Shown here: piece by piece, positions 1 through 5,511 of the stretch
Numbering within the stretch: position 1 is the stretch's first letter
Layout of the letters: every line of letters begins with the position of its first letter
Assembly (NCBI GenBank): GCA_018970965.1
Contig: JAGWVG010000064.1
Span: forward strand, 1 to 8,297
Length of the DNA stretch: 8,297 bases
Reading direction: 5' to 3'
DNA from: Alphaproteobacteria bacterium
GTDB lineage: Bacteria; Pseudomonadota; Alphaproteobacteria; Sphingomonadales; Sphingomonadaceae
Made by a program: the position numbers and the translations under genes
The notes under the pieces: generated by a model
Databases searched by the model: none
Told to the model about the DNA's origin: nothing
What the model saw: the letters and a program-made list of their open reading frames with translations, nothing else

Positions 1-521
1 GGGTTGGCGGCGCGCGTCAGGAAGCTTTCCCAACTGATGGGCTCAGCACCCACGTTGCGGGCGGCGTCCGGCGCCATATTTTCAAGGCTTTCCGGATAGA
101 AAAGATATTTGGGCTCCGCGCTTTGCATCTGCACAGAGAGTTGATCCACATAGGAATCACGGCCACCAAAGCTTGTCGGCAAAGGCAGGGGCACGGGCCA
201 TGCGCCTGCATAGACCGTTCCAAAAAACAGCGCGGCGAACTCGGCCGAGGTTTCTGCGATCAGCGCAATCCGGTCTCCCGGTGCAACGCCAGCTGCAATC
301 AGCCGATAGGCCATCGCCAAAGCATCTTCGCGCAACTCGGCAAAAAGATAGGGCCGCGCCAGCGTGCCGCGGGGATCATGAAAATTCAGCCCACGCTTCC
401 CGCGGGCCGCATAATCCAGCGCCTCGCCCAATGTTGCGAAATCCGAGAAGCGGCGCGGCAAATCGTCCTGCGTGGCAGTGGCGACAAGCGCCGGGGCCGG
501 CCGGTCAAGACTATCCTGCAC
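1..521 (-). CDS. Fatty-acyl-AMP ligase / acyl-CoA synthetase, N-terminal part (runs off left edge)
   Basis: The 173 visible residues match the N-terminal subdomain of the ANL adenylating enzymes, in the style of fatty-acyl-AMP ligases. Visible landmarks are LNFHDPRG (residues 46-53), a GVAPGDRIALIAETSAEF strand-helix (78-95), and AGAWPVPLPLP (105-115), the PLPLP type typical of acyl-AMP ligases. The ATP-binding loop and catalytic lysine lie beyond the edge, so activity cannot be judged. The family activates fatty acids as acyl-adenylates and passes them to an acyl carrier protein or CoA in the cytoplasm. The GTG at 519-521 is chosen because a GGGGGA Shine-Dalgarno-like run sits about 8 nt upstream and an in-frame TAG lies 7 codons upstream. 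The nearby ATG at 526-528 is in another frame and stops at once. In Caulobacter and sphingomonads a similar gene sits in the sphingolipid/ceramide cluster; that role here is only an inference because the neighbours are outside the window. Confidence 0.85.
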   Translation of the reverse strand, partial: MQDSLDRPAPALVATATQDDLPRRFSDFATLGEALDYAARGKRGLNFHDPRGTLARPYLFAELREDALAMAYRLIAAGVAPGDRIALIAETSAEFAALFFGTVYAGAWPVPLPLPTSFGGRDSYVDQLSVQMQSAEPKYLFYPESLENMAPDAARNVGAEPISWESFLTRAAN

Positions 522-543
522 GGTACATCCCCCAAAACTCTAG

Positions 544-565
544 GGCGTCGGCCGTGCCTGACGCC
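544..565. repeat. Inverted repeat in the divergent acyl-AMP ligase/recX control region
   Basis: GGCGTC (544-549) and its exact complement GACGCC (560-565) flank a 10-nt centre. One G-T and one G-C pair extend the stem to 8 bp around a 6-nt loop. It lies 22 bp upstream of the minus-strand GTG start and about 100 bp upstream of recX, with no T-tract on either side, so it does not look like a terminator. It could be an operator or a leader hairpin of the ligase mRNA. The rest of the 522-664 gap holds a second small repeat, AGCGAA (610-615) with TTCGCT (624-629), just upstream of recX. No LexA-type GTTC-N7-GTTC box and no clear -35/-10 pair were seen. Confidence 0.4.
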
Positions 566-664
566 AGATTGAACCAGTCGACAGGCGCGCAGACCCCGCG
601 CATCCTATCAGCGAAGATTTTCATTCGCTCGCGACTATGGCACAAATTGGGCCGGGACAAGACT

Positions 665-1189
665 ATGAAACGCATGATCGCACGAAAGCCGCTGAATATT
701 GTCGATCTGCGCCAGCTTGCATTGGCCTATCTTGGCCGCTTTGCGACATCTGAGAGCAAACTGGCCGCTTATTTGACTCGCAAAATCCGCGAACGCGGTT
801 GGGACGATCGCGTCGGGGCCGCACAGGCTGTGACGGATTTGGTCGCCGACATGGCCCGCGCGCGCTTTGTTGATGATCGCGCTTATGCCGAAATGAAGGC
901 GCAGGGCTTGGCACGCCGCGGCTATGGCACGCGGCGCGTCCGACAAGCCTTGGATATGGCAGGTATCGCGTCAGATATCCGCGCGGATTTGCTCTCTCCC
1001 ACGCCCGAGGAAGCCGATGCCGCAGCGCTTGCCTATGCGCGACGGCGCCGGCTTGGCCCATTTTCTGCGCACCCAAATGATCCCCGGCAGCGCGAGCGCG
1101 CCCTTGCCGCGCTGTTGCGTGCCGGCCATGATTATGCGACGGCAAGACGGATTCTTGATTTGGCTCCAGAACTTGTCCACAATAGCTAA
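665..1189 (+). CDS. recX: Regulatory protein RecX
   Basis: This 174-residue protein is a RecX-family regulator, which binds RecA filaments in the cytoplasm and limits recombination and strand exchange. The sequence shows the expected run of small three-helix repeats: LAYLGRFATSESKLAAYLTRKI (about 20-41), the signature RFVDDRAYAEMKAQGLARRGYGTRRVRQAL (67-96), and a third repeat around RERALAALLRAGHDYATARRIL (143-164). Length is slightly above the usual 150 or so. The reading frame stays open far upstream, past 200, but homology begins only after the ATG at 665. A GGGAC stretch some 6 nt upstream is a weak ribosome site. No recA is adjacent, as is common outside gammaproteobacteria. It is divergent from the acyl-AMP ligase gene and followed by a 153-bp gap, so it probably forms its own transcript. 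Confidence 0.88.
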   Translation: MKRMIARKPLNIVDLRQLALAYLGRFATSESKLAAYLTRKIRERGWDDRVGAAQAVTDLVADMARARFVDDRAYAEMKAQGLARRGYGTRRVRQALDMAGIASDIRADLLSPTPEEADAAALAYARRRRLGPFSAHPNDPRQRERALAALLRAGHDYATARRILDLAPELVHNS

Positions 1190-1215
1190 GCTGGGTCAGA
1201 CTGCTGGGGATCACA

Positions 1216-1261
1216 CAAAGCGCGCTTTGGGGCGTGTCGTGGGGAGCATCTGGCGCGACAC
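1216..1261. repeat. Palindrome and inverted repeat upstream of the cold-shock gene
   Basis: A perfect 14-bp palindrome, CAAAGCGCGCTTTG (1216-1229), is followed 4 bp later by GTGTCG (1234-1239) paired with CGACAC (1256-1261), a stem that a G-T and a G-C pair extend to 8 bp. Both lie in the recX to cold-shock gap (1190-1342). Neither is followed by a T-tract. The pair could be an operator or a structured 5' leader of the cold-shock mRNA, or a weak end to recX transcription. No convincing -35/-10 pair was found in the remaining gap. Confidence 0.4.
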
Positions 1262-1342
1262 AGCTGGGGGATCTGCCAAGGGGTGCGAGGCCGAGTATAT
1301 GGTTGAATTGGCGAACATAAAATCTGTTTCGGGGCGCGGCGA

Positions 1343-1897
1343 ATGACAGATACACCCGCCCAACTTGCTGAACATGGTGCTGCTGAACCGCGCCTGGTGG
1401 AGGGCCAGGTAAAGTGGTTTGATGCAACCCGCGGTTTTGGCTTCATGGTGCCAGATGACAGCGACATAGGCGACGTCTTAATCCATTTTAGTATTTTGCG
1501 GGAACATGGCCGGCGCACATTGCCTGAGGGCGCGCGCATTTCATGCCATGTTGAGCTTGGCGGGCGCGGCCTGCAGGCTGTGAAACTTTTGTCTTACGAT
1601 CTATCGACGGCGATTGTGCAAGAAGCCGATTATCGCTCTGTCCCAAAGCGGACGCGCGAACTGCCGCCTGAACAGATCGAAGCCGCCGGGCCGTTTGAGT
1701 CCGTTTTTGTAAAATGGTTCAACCGACCCAAGGGCTATGGCTTTTTGGTCCGTGGTGAAGATCAGGCAGATGTTTTTGTGCATATGGAAACCTTGCGCCG
1801 CGCTGGCATTGCCGATGTTCTGCCCGATGACCCCTTAGAAGCGCGCTTGGTGAAGAGCGATCGGGGCTATCTGGCGATTGAAGTTCGCGCTGTATGA
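1343..1897 (+). CDS. Double cold-shock-domain protein
   Basis: The 184-residue protein carries two cold-shock domains, small beta-barrels that bind single-stranded RNA or DNA and act as RNA chaperones or regulators. Domain 1 spans about 18-83, with KWFD (24-27), RNP1 RGFGFM (30-35) and RNP2 DVLIHFS (44-50). Domain 2 spans about 118-183, with KWFN (124-127), RNP1 KGYGFL (130-135) and RNP2 DVFVHME (143-149). An acidic and basic linker (about 84-117) joins them. Classical CspA proteins are about 70 residues with one domain; the tandem form is common in alphaproteobacteria. The ATG at 1343 follows a GGGG stretch about 10 nt upstream. The stop overlaps the next start as ATGA, suggesting coupled translation with the DUF192 gene. 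Whether it is cold-induced cannot be told from the sequence. Confidence 0.9.
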   Translation: MTDTPAQLAEHGAAEPRLVEGQVKWFDATRGFGFMVPDDSDIGDVLIHFSILREHGRRTLPEGARISCHVELGGRGLQAVKLLSYDLSTAIVQEADYRSVPKRTRELPPEQIEAAGPFESVFVKWFNRPKGYGFLVRGEDQADVFVHMETLRRAGIADVLPDDPLEARLVKSDRGYLAIEVRAV

Positions 1898-2361
1898 GCG
1901 CGCCTTGGCGCGTCTTGTGCGCCGCCCTGTTGCTGACACCTCTGGCGTGTCACGCAAAGGAGCCGGCAACAGTGGCGCCCAGCGGCCTGATGCAAGTGCC
2001 GCTGCAAATCACCACGGCTGCGGGCCAAACACATCGCTTTACGGTCGAAATTGCGGCCACCGAAGCGCAGCAAGAACGCGGGCTTATGTTTCGCACATCG
2101 CTTGCGCCTGATGCTGGCATGATTTTTCCGATGCGGCCCCCGCGCTTTGCCAGTTTTTGGATGAAGAACACGTTGATCCCGCTTGATCTGTTGTTCATCC
2201 GGGCCAATGGTCAAATTGCCCGCATTGCCGCCAATGCCCGGCCCTTTTCTCTCACGCCCATTGATTCTGGAGAACCTGTGGCGGCTGTCCTAGAATTGGC
2301 GGGGGGGCGCGCTGCAGCTCTTGGCATTCGCGAAGGCGACCGGGTTGTTTTGAATCCTTAA
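1894..2361 (+). CDS. Secreted DUF192 family protein
   Basis: This 155-residue protein has an N-terminal hydrophobic signal ([17 protein letters not shown], about 5-21) followed by a DUF192 domain. Domain landmarks are ERGLMFR (61-67), MIFPM (76-80), the hallmark [15 protein letters not shown] (88-102) and VLELAGG...GIREGD at the C-terminus (132-149). The family is widespread, small and beta-rich, and has no established biochemical role. The signal could be cut after CHA by signal peptidase I; Cys19 is preceded by P-L-A, which fits a lipobox poorly, so a lipoprotein is possible but less likely. The ATG overlaps the stop of the cold-shock gene (ATGA). A run of seven G (2301-2307) falls in the Ala-Gly-Gly codons near the end and could be slippage-prone. 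Confidence 0.87.
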   Translation: MSAPWRVLCAALLLTPLACHAKEPATVAPSGLMQVPLQITTAAGQTHRFTVEIAATEAQQERGLMFRTSLAPDAGMIFPMRPPRFASFWMKNTLIPLDLLFIRANGQIARIAANARPFSLTPIDSGEPVAAVLELAGGRAAALGIREGDRVVLNP

Positions 2362-2407
2362 AGCTTGCACATTGCATCGCGCGGCTGAACGCAGTAACGG
2401 CCGAGGC

Positions 2408-2809
2408 ATGGGCGTTTTCAAAAACATCTTCACATGGTGGGAAGGGCAAACCTTCGGCACTTGGCTCCATACCCAGACTCGCGGCGTGCGCGTTGGCGAG
2501 GATGCAGATGGCAATGTCTATTATCAGGCACGCAAGCCAGAGCCTGCGGGTTATTACCGTCGTTGGGTGGCCTATAAGGGCAATAATGATGCAAGCCGCA
2601 TTCCGCCTGAATGGTTTGGCTGGCTGCATAATACGCATGATGCTGTGCCAGGCGATGGCATTGCCGAAGCCCATGCGTGGGAAGCCGCCCCATTGCCCAA
2701 TCTTACGGGTACCCCGCTGGCTTACCGCCCCAAAGGCGCACTCGAATCGGGCGGGAAGCGCGCGGCAGCGACGGGTGATTACGAGGCTTGGAGCCCCGAC
2801 GCGGCGTGA
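2408..2809 (+). CDS. NADH:ubiquinone oxidoreductase NDUFA12-like subunit
   Basis: The 133-residue product matches the NDUFA12/B17.2 family, a supernumerary or assembly-related subunit of respiratory complex I found in alphaproteobacteria and mitochondria, located on the matrix-side (cytoplasmic) arm. Landmarks are the start MGVFKNIFTWWEG, TWLHTQTRG (18-26), VGEDADGNVYYQ (29-40), RRWVAYKG (51-58) and the family signature ASRIPPEWFGWLHNTHD (62-78). ATG 2408 is preferred because homologues begin at this residue. An upstream TTG in frame (2372) would add 12 residues with no homology. GAGG lies only 1 nt before the ATG, so the ribosome site is poor. Complex I core genes are not nearby, which is usual for this subunit. 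Its stop overlaps the GTG of the DUF2155 gene (GTGA). Confidence 0.9.
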   Translation: MGVFKNIFTWWEGQTFGTWLHTQTRGVRVGEDADGNVYYQARKPEPAGYYRRWVAYKGNNDASRIPPEWFGWLHNTHDAVPGDGIAEAHAWEAAPLPNLTGTPLAYRPKGALESGGKRAAATGDYEAWSPDAA

Positions 2810-3465
2810 AGCGCCTTCTGGCCTCAGCAGCTTTAATAATTTTTGGAAGCGCAGCGGCATGGCAAGCCGCGCGGGCGTTGCAGGATGTTCCCGCCCCCGG
2901 CCCAGTGATCGAAACACCGCCAGCAAGCGCAGCGGACACGCCGGCTGAAGCACAGGCGCCCGCGGCCAAGCAGACACCAACTCCGCCGCTGTCCACCAAC
3001 CCCAAGGCAACGCCGATGGCCGAGCGCGTGGCGACGCTGGGCGTGTTAAATAAGCGCAACGGCCTGTCGCGCGATCTTGTGATGAAGCCGGGCCAAGCTG
3101 TTCGCATCGGTGATCTTGTGGTGCGGCTGCGCGCTTGCGAAGAAACCGCGCCTTGGGAACCCGAAAAATGGACCGGGGCGTTTGTGCAAGTCATCACGCG
3201 GGAAAGCGGAACGACATGGCGCAAGATTTTCAGCGGTTGGCTTTATAAAGAAAGTCCTTCGCTGAATTTGGTCCAGCACCCCATTTATGATGTGTGGGTT
3301 AAAGCCTGCAAAATGCGCCACGCTGACGTTGGGCCAGACACCATCATTGCCCGCGGCGGCGATATGGGCGGAACTTCTGGCAAGCCATCCAGCGCAGAAA
3401 AATCTCCTGAGGCAGAAGCGGCACCCCCCGCTCCAGACAGCGCGGCATCCAACAAGCCGGAATAG
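2806..3465 (+). CDS. Secreted DUF2155 domain protein
   Basis: The 219-residue protein begins with a signal peptide (KRLLASAALIIFGSAAAWQAARA, 2-24), then a Pro/Ala-rich linker (about 28-70), a DUF2155 domain (about 77-168) and a low-complexity Ala/Pro/Glu/Ser tail (about 185-219). Domain hallmarks are LNKRNGLSRDLVMKPGQ (81-97), LRACEETAPWEPE (108-120), IFSGWLYKESPSLNLVQHPIYDVWVKAC split at 141-168, and two cysteines (111, 168) that could pair outside the cytoplasm. The family is alphaproteobacterial and of unknown function. GTG 2806 is chosen because it overlaps the previous stop (GTGA) and puts Lys-Arg at the start of the signal. A TTG 6 codons upstream is the alternative. The last 181 bp are also the 3' end of aat on the other strand, so the conserved YDVWVKAC region and the whole tail are dual coding. 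Confidence 0.86.
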   Translation: MKRLLASAALIIFGSAAAWQAARALQDVPAPGPVIETPPASAADTPAEAQAPAAKQTPTPPLSTNPKATPMAERVATLGVLNKRNGLSRDLVMKPGQAVRIGDLVVRLRACEETAPWEPEKWTGAFVQVITRESGTTWRKIFSGWLYKESPSLNLVQHPIYDVWVKACKMRHADVGPDTIIARGGDMGGTSGKPSSAEKSPEAEAAPPAPDSAASNKPE

Positions 3466-4010
3466 CGCGCCTTGCTGATCTCTATTGCGCCCAAAGACTG
3501 CAGATGCGGCGTTTGGAACTGACAGTCGAGCAACGTAAAGCCTCCCGCTCGCAGCCGGGCAACAAGATGTGCCAAGGCAATTTTTGACGCATCGGTGGCG
3601 CGGCTAAACATGCTCTCGCCAAAAAAGGCGCGGCCCAGCGCAACACCATAAAGACCGCCAACCAATTCACCATCGGACCATGTTTCTATCGAGTGGGCAT
3701 GCCCTAAGGCATGCAAGCGGAGCACAGCCTGTTCGATTTGCGCATTAATCCATGTGCTGGGCCGGTCTGGCGCGGGAGCCGCGCAGCCGAGGACAACAGC
3801 GTGGAAGGCACGATTGGCGCTGGTTTCATATCGGCCTGTCTTCAGAGTTTTGCGCAGAGAGCGTGAAAGGTGAAACCCCTCCAGGGGCAAGATGGCGCGC
3901 TTTTTGGGCTCAACCCAATAGACATCCGCCGCGTCCCGGTCATCGGCCATTGGAAAAACGCCAAGCGCATAGGCCTTAAGCAGCAACTCTGGGGTGAGTG
4001 GCGCACTCAT
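3285..4010 (-). CDS. aat: Leucyl/phenylalanyl-tRNA-protein transferase
   Basis: The 241-residue protein is Aat, which adds Leu or Phe from aminoacyl-tRNA to the N-terminal Arg/Lys of proteins in the cytoplasm, marking them for ClpS/ClpAP. Landmarks are AYALGVFPM (13-21), YWVEPKKRAILPLEGFHLSR (31-50), GGLYGVALGRAFFGESMFS (118-136), TDASKIAL (139-146) and LDCQFQTPHLQSLGAIEIS (161-179). ATG 4010 is used; an in-frame TTG two codons earlier is the other option. The start lies 6 nt after the hydrolase stop without a clear ribosome site, suggesting translational coupling. After the core, about 60 residues (182-241, ending SGPTSAWRILQALTHTS) continue antisense to the DUF2155 gene. E. coli Aat ends differently; I recall similar SGP...LLTQTS ends in sphingomonad Aat proteins, so the extension is probably real. 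Confidence 0.93.
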   Translation of the reverse strand: MSAPLTPELLLKAYALGVFPMADDRDAADVYWVEPKKRAILPLEGFHLSRSLRKTLKTGRYETSANRAFHAVVLGCAAPAPDRPSTWINAQIEQAVLRLHALGHAHSIETWSDGELVGGLYGVALGRAFFGESMFSRATDASKIALAHLVARLRAGGFTLLDCQFQTPHLQSLGAIEISKARYSGLLDAALSGAGGAASASGDFSALDGLPEVPPISPPRAMMVSGPTSAWRILQALTHTS

Positions 4011-4016
4011 GAGCAA

Positions 4017-4982
4017 TTAGGGGATGGCGCTGAGCGAGAGGCCGGCCAGCCAGCGCTTCAAATCTGCGGCGCTTTGGTCGGGGATTTCCTCCATCGGAAT
4101 ATGGCCGACTTTTGGATAGATAATCAGGCGCGATGTCGGCAGTGCCGCGTGGAACCAATGTGCGGCTGCGACGGGAATGAGATTATCTTCCTCACCCCAT
4201 AAAATCAGAACAGGAACTTTGATTGCCGCCAAACGCTGGGAGCTGGCCGGGCGATTGTGCGGCATCTGGGCAAAGCGCGCCATTGTGGCCTCGCGATTGC
4301 CAGGGAAGCGGTTCAGCTCCCAGTAGCGATCCACCATCTGCGGGGTCGCAAAGGCGGGATTATAAACACTGGTTTTCAGACTGGCTTCAAACAGCGACCG
4401 CGGCGTGATGATGCTGGCCAGATCGCGCAACACGGGGATGCGCGCAATGCGAAAGCCAATAGGGGCATTGCGCGATTTTGCACTTGGCGCACCTGCTGCA
4501 TCAATCAGCACAAGCCCATCCACCTTTTCCGGGTGCGTCAGAGCATAATTCCAACTGACCCCGCCGCCCATGGAATTGCCGGCAATCACGGCATGCGTCA
4601 CGCCAAGGCGTTGCATGACTTGATCGACAATATCGACATAGCTGGCGCTATCATATCGGCCATTGGGCGCGGCGCCCGTGAGGCCATGGCCGGGCAAATC
4701 AAGTGAAATGATACGATACTGGTCTTGCAAGCGCTCAACCCAAGGCTGCCAAGTGTGCAACGAGGCATTTGAGCCATGGATGAAGACAAGCGCACGCCCA
4801 CTCCGCAGCCCTTGATCGCGAACGTGGATCGTCAAGCCTGGGGCTAGGGTGAGAAAGCGCGACGCGCCATCGGCATATTTTGCCCGCATCGCATCTGCAT
4901 CGCTATCAGGTGTATATCCGAGGATCAGCGCGGCGGCGACAATGCCTACAAGCGCGACCAAAATCCATTTTATGATGCGCAT
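4017..4982 (-). CDS. Membrane-anchored alpha/beta hydrolase
   Basis: The 321-residue protein has one N-terminal membrane segment (about 4-22, IIKWILVALVGIVAAALIL), probably an uncleaved anchor, followed by a full alpha/beta-hydrolase fold. The oxyanion region is FIHGSNAS (67-74), the strand before the nucleophile elbow reads AVIAGNSMGGG (131-141) with Ser137, the acid is Asp266 in LWGEEDNLIP (261-270), and the base is His294 in KVGHIPMEE (291-299). A cap region lies around 165-245. It resembles the meta-cleavage hydrolase/haloperoxidase-like group, but the substrate cannot be named. ATG 4982 follows GGGGGAAAATGAA, a good ribosome site about 8 nt upstream. It sits 39 bp downstream of arsC and 6 bp upstream of aat, so the three are probably co-transcribed. 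Confidence 0.88.
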   Translation of the reverse strand: MRIIKWILVALVGIVAAALILGYTPDSDADAMRAKYADGASRFLTLAPGLTIHVRDQGLRSGRALVFIHGSNASLHTWQPWVERLQDQYRIISLDLPGHGLTGAAPNGRYDSASYVDIVDQVMQRLGVTHAVIAGNSMGGGVSWNYALTHPEKVDGLVLIDAAGAPSAKSRNAPIGFRIARIPVLRDLASIITPRSLFEASLKTSVYNPAFATPQMVDRYWELNRFPGNREATMARFAQMPHNRPASSQRLAAIKVPVLILWGEEDNLIPVAAAHWFHAALPTSRLIIYPKVGHIPMEEIPDQSAADLKRWLAGLSLSAIP

Positions 4983-5021
4983 TTCATTTTCCCCCGTCCG
5001 GCCCCATCGACTGTCAGACTG

Positions 5022-5366
5022 TTACAAAATCTCGCGCACCACATCTTGCGGCCGACACAAACGCACACCTTTATCGGTGCGGACCAAGGGACGCTCAATC
5101 AAGATAGGCTCGCGCGCCATCGCATCGAGAATGGTGTCGCCATCGGCCTCTAGCAAGCCCAGCTCTTCTGCAGGCGAGCCGCGTGTGCGCAAACCCTGAC
5201 GCGGGGTCAGGCCTGCGTCCGCATAAAGTTTCGCCAGTGTTTCACGGCTTGGTGGTGTTTTGAGATATTCGACGATCTCAACCTCTACGCCCGGCGTTTC
5301 ACGCAGAATATCCAAGGTTTTCCGAGATGTGCCGCAATTGGGGTTATGCCAGATGGTCGCTTTCAT
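5022..5366 (-). CDS. arsC: Arsenate reductase, ArsC (glutaredoxin-dependent, Spx/ArsC family)
   Basis: This 114-residue protein reduces arsenate to arsenite in the cytoplasm using glutathione/glutaredoxin, in the manner of plasmid R773 ArsC. The thioredoxin-like fold starts TIWHNPNCGTSRKTL with catalytic Cys11. Arginines at about 60, 92 and 105 (in LRTRGSP, IERPLV and VRLCRPQD) correspond to the R60, R94 and R107 oxyanion-binding set. The end RLCRPQDVVREIL is typical. Two ATGs stand side by side: 5366 is preferred because AAGGAG (5373-5378) is 6 nt upstream, against 3 nt for 5369. A TTG at 5384 is unlikely. No arsR, arsB or acr3 gene is in view, so this may be a general ArsC/YffB-type reductase, not a resistance gene. 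It leads a probable arsC-hydrolase-aat operon, divergent from the siderophore receptor. Confidence 0.88.
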   Translation of the reverse strand: MKATIWHNPNCGTSRKTLDILRETPGVEVEIVEYLKTPPSRETLAKLYADAGLTPRQGLRTRGSPAEELGLLEADGDTILDAMAREPILIERPLVRTDKGVRLCRPQDVVREIL

Positions 5367-5472
5367 CATGATCTCCTTTTCCAATTCTCTAACCTATTTT
5401 GCTGCGGAAGAAAATTATTCGCCCATCGCTTGCAATTGCGACTAATTATCAATAACGATCATCGCAACGGAA

Positions 5473-5491
5473 ATTGAGAATCACTCTCAAT
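5473..5491. promoter_or_regulatory. Fur box upstream of the siderophore receptor
   Basis: ATTGAGAATCACTCTCAAT is a 19-bp palindrome with 8 of 9 pairs complementary around C5482. Its core, TGAGAAT-C-ACTCTCA, follows the 7-1-7 Fur pattern TGATAAT-N-ATTATCA. It ends 20 bp before the receptor ATG, where bound Fur would block transcription or early elongation under iron-rich conditions. A GANTC (GAATC, 5478-5482) lies inside it. The rest of the divergent gap (5367-5511) is AT-rich and holds a weaker Fur-like stretch near 5443-5463. I could not assign a convincing -35/-10 pair for either gene. Confidence 0.75.
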
Positions 5492-5511
5492 AGCTTTCGA
5501 GGATTGTTATC

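Noticed and set aside
173..664. Open frame extending recX about 164 codons upstream
   Set aside because: The upstream part is antisense to the acyl-AMP ligase gene, is Arg/Pro-rich with no recognisable domain, and RecX homology begins only at ATG 665.
1173..1181. TTGTCCACA, a near DnaA box at the end of recX
   Set aside because: It has one mismatch to the consensus, is isolated and lies within codons for conserved-length RecX sequence, so chance is the best explanation.
663..1427. 254-codon minus-strand open frame
   Set aside because: It is a shadow of recX and the cold-shock gene, with low-complexity Pro/Arg/His composition and no domain.
1894..1960. Lipoprotein signal in the DUF192 protein
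   Set aside because: Cys19 is preceded by P-L-A, not a standard lipobox, and a signal peptidase I site (CHA) fits as well, so no lipoprotein is claimed.
2252..3010. 252-codon minus-strand open frame
   Set aside because: It lies opposite the DUF192, NDUFA12 and DUF2155 genes, whose products are all recognisable; the antisense product has no known motif.
4257..4706. 149-codon plus-strand open frame opposite the hydrolase
   Set aside because: The hydrolase strand encodes a complete catalytic triad; the plus-strand product has no family resemblance.
5430..5458. TTGCAA with a TAACGA 17 nt downstream as receptor promoter
   Set aside because: The -10 matches only 2 of 6 consensus bases; other pairings in the gap have poor spacing.
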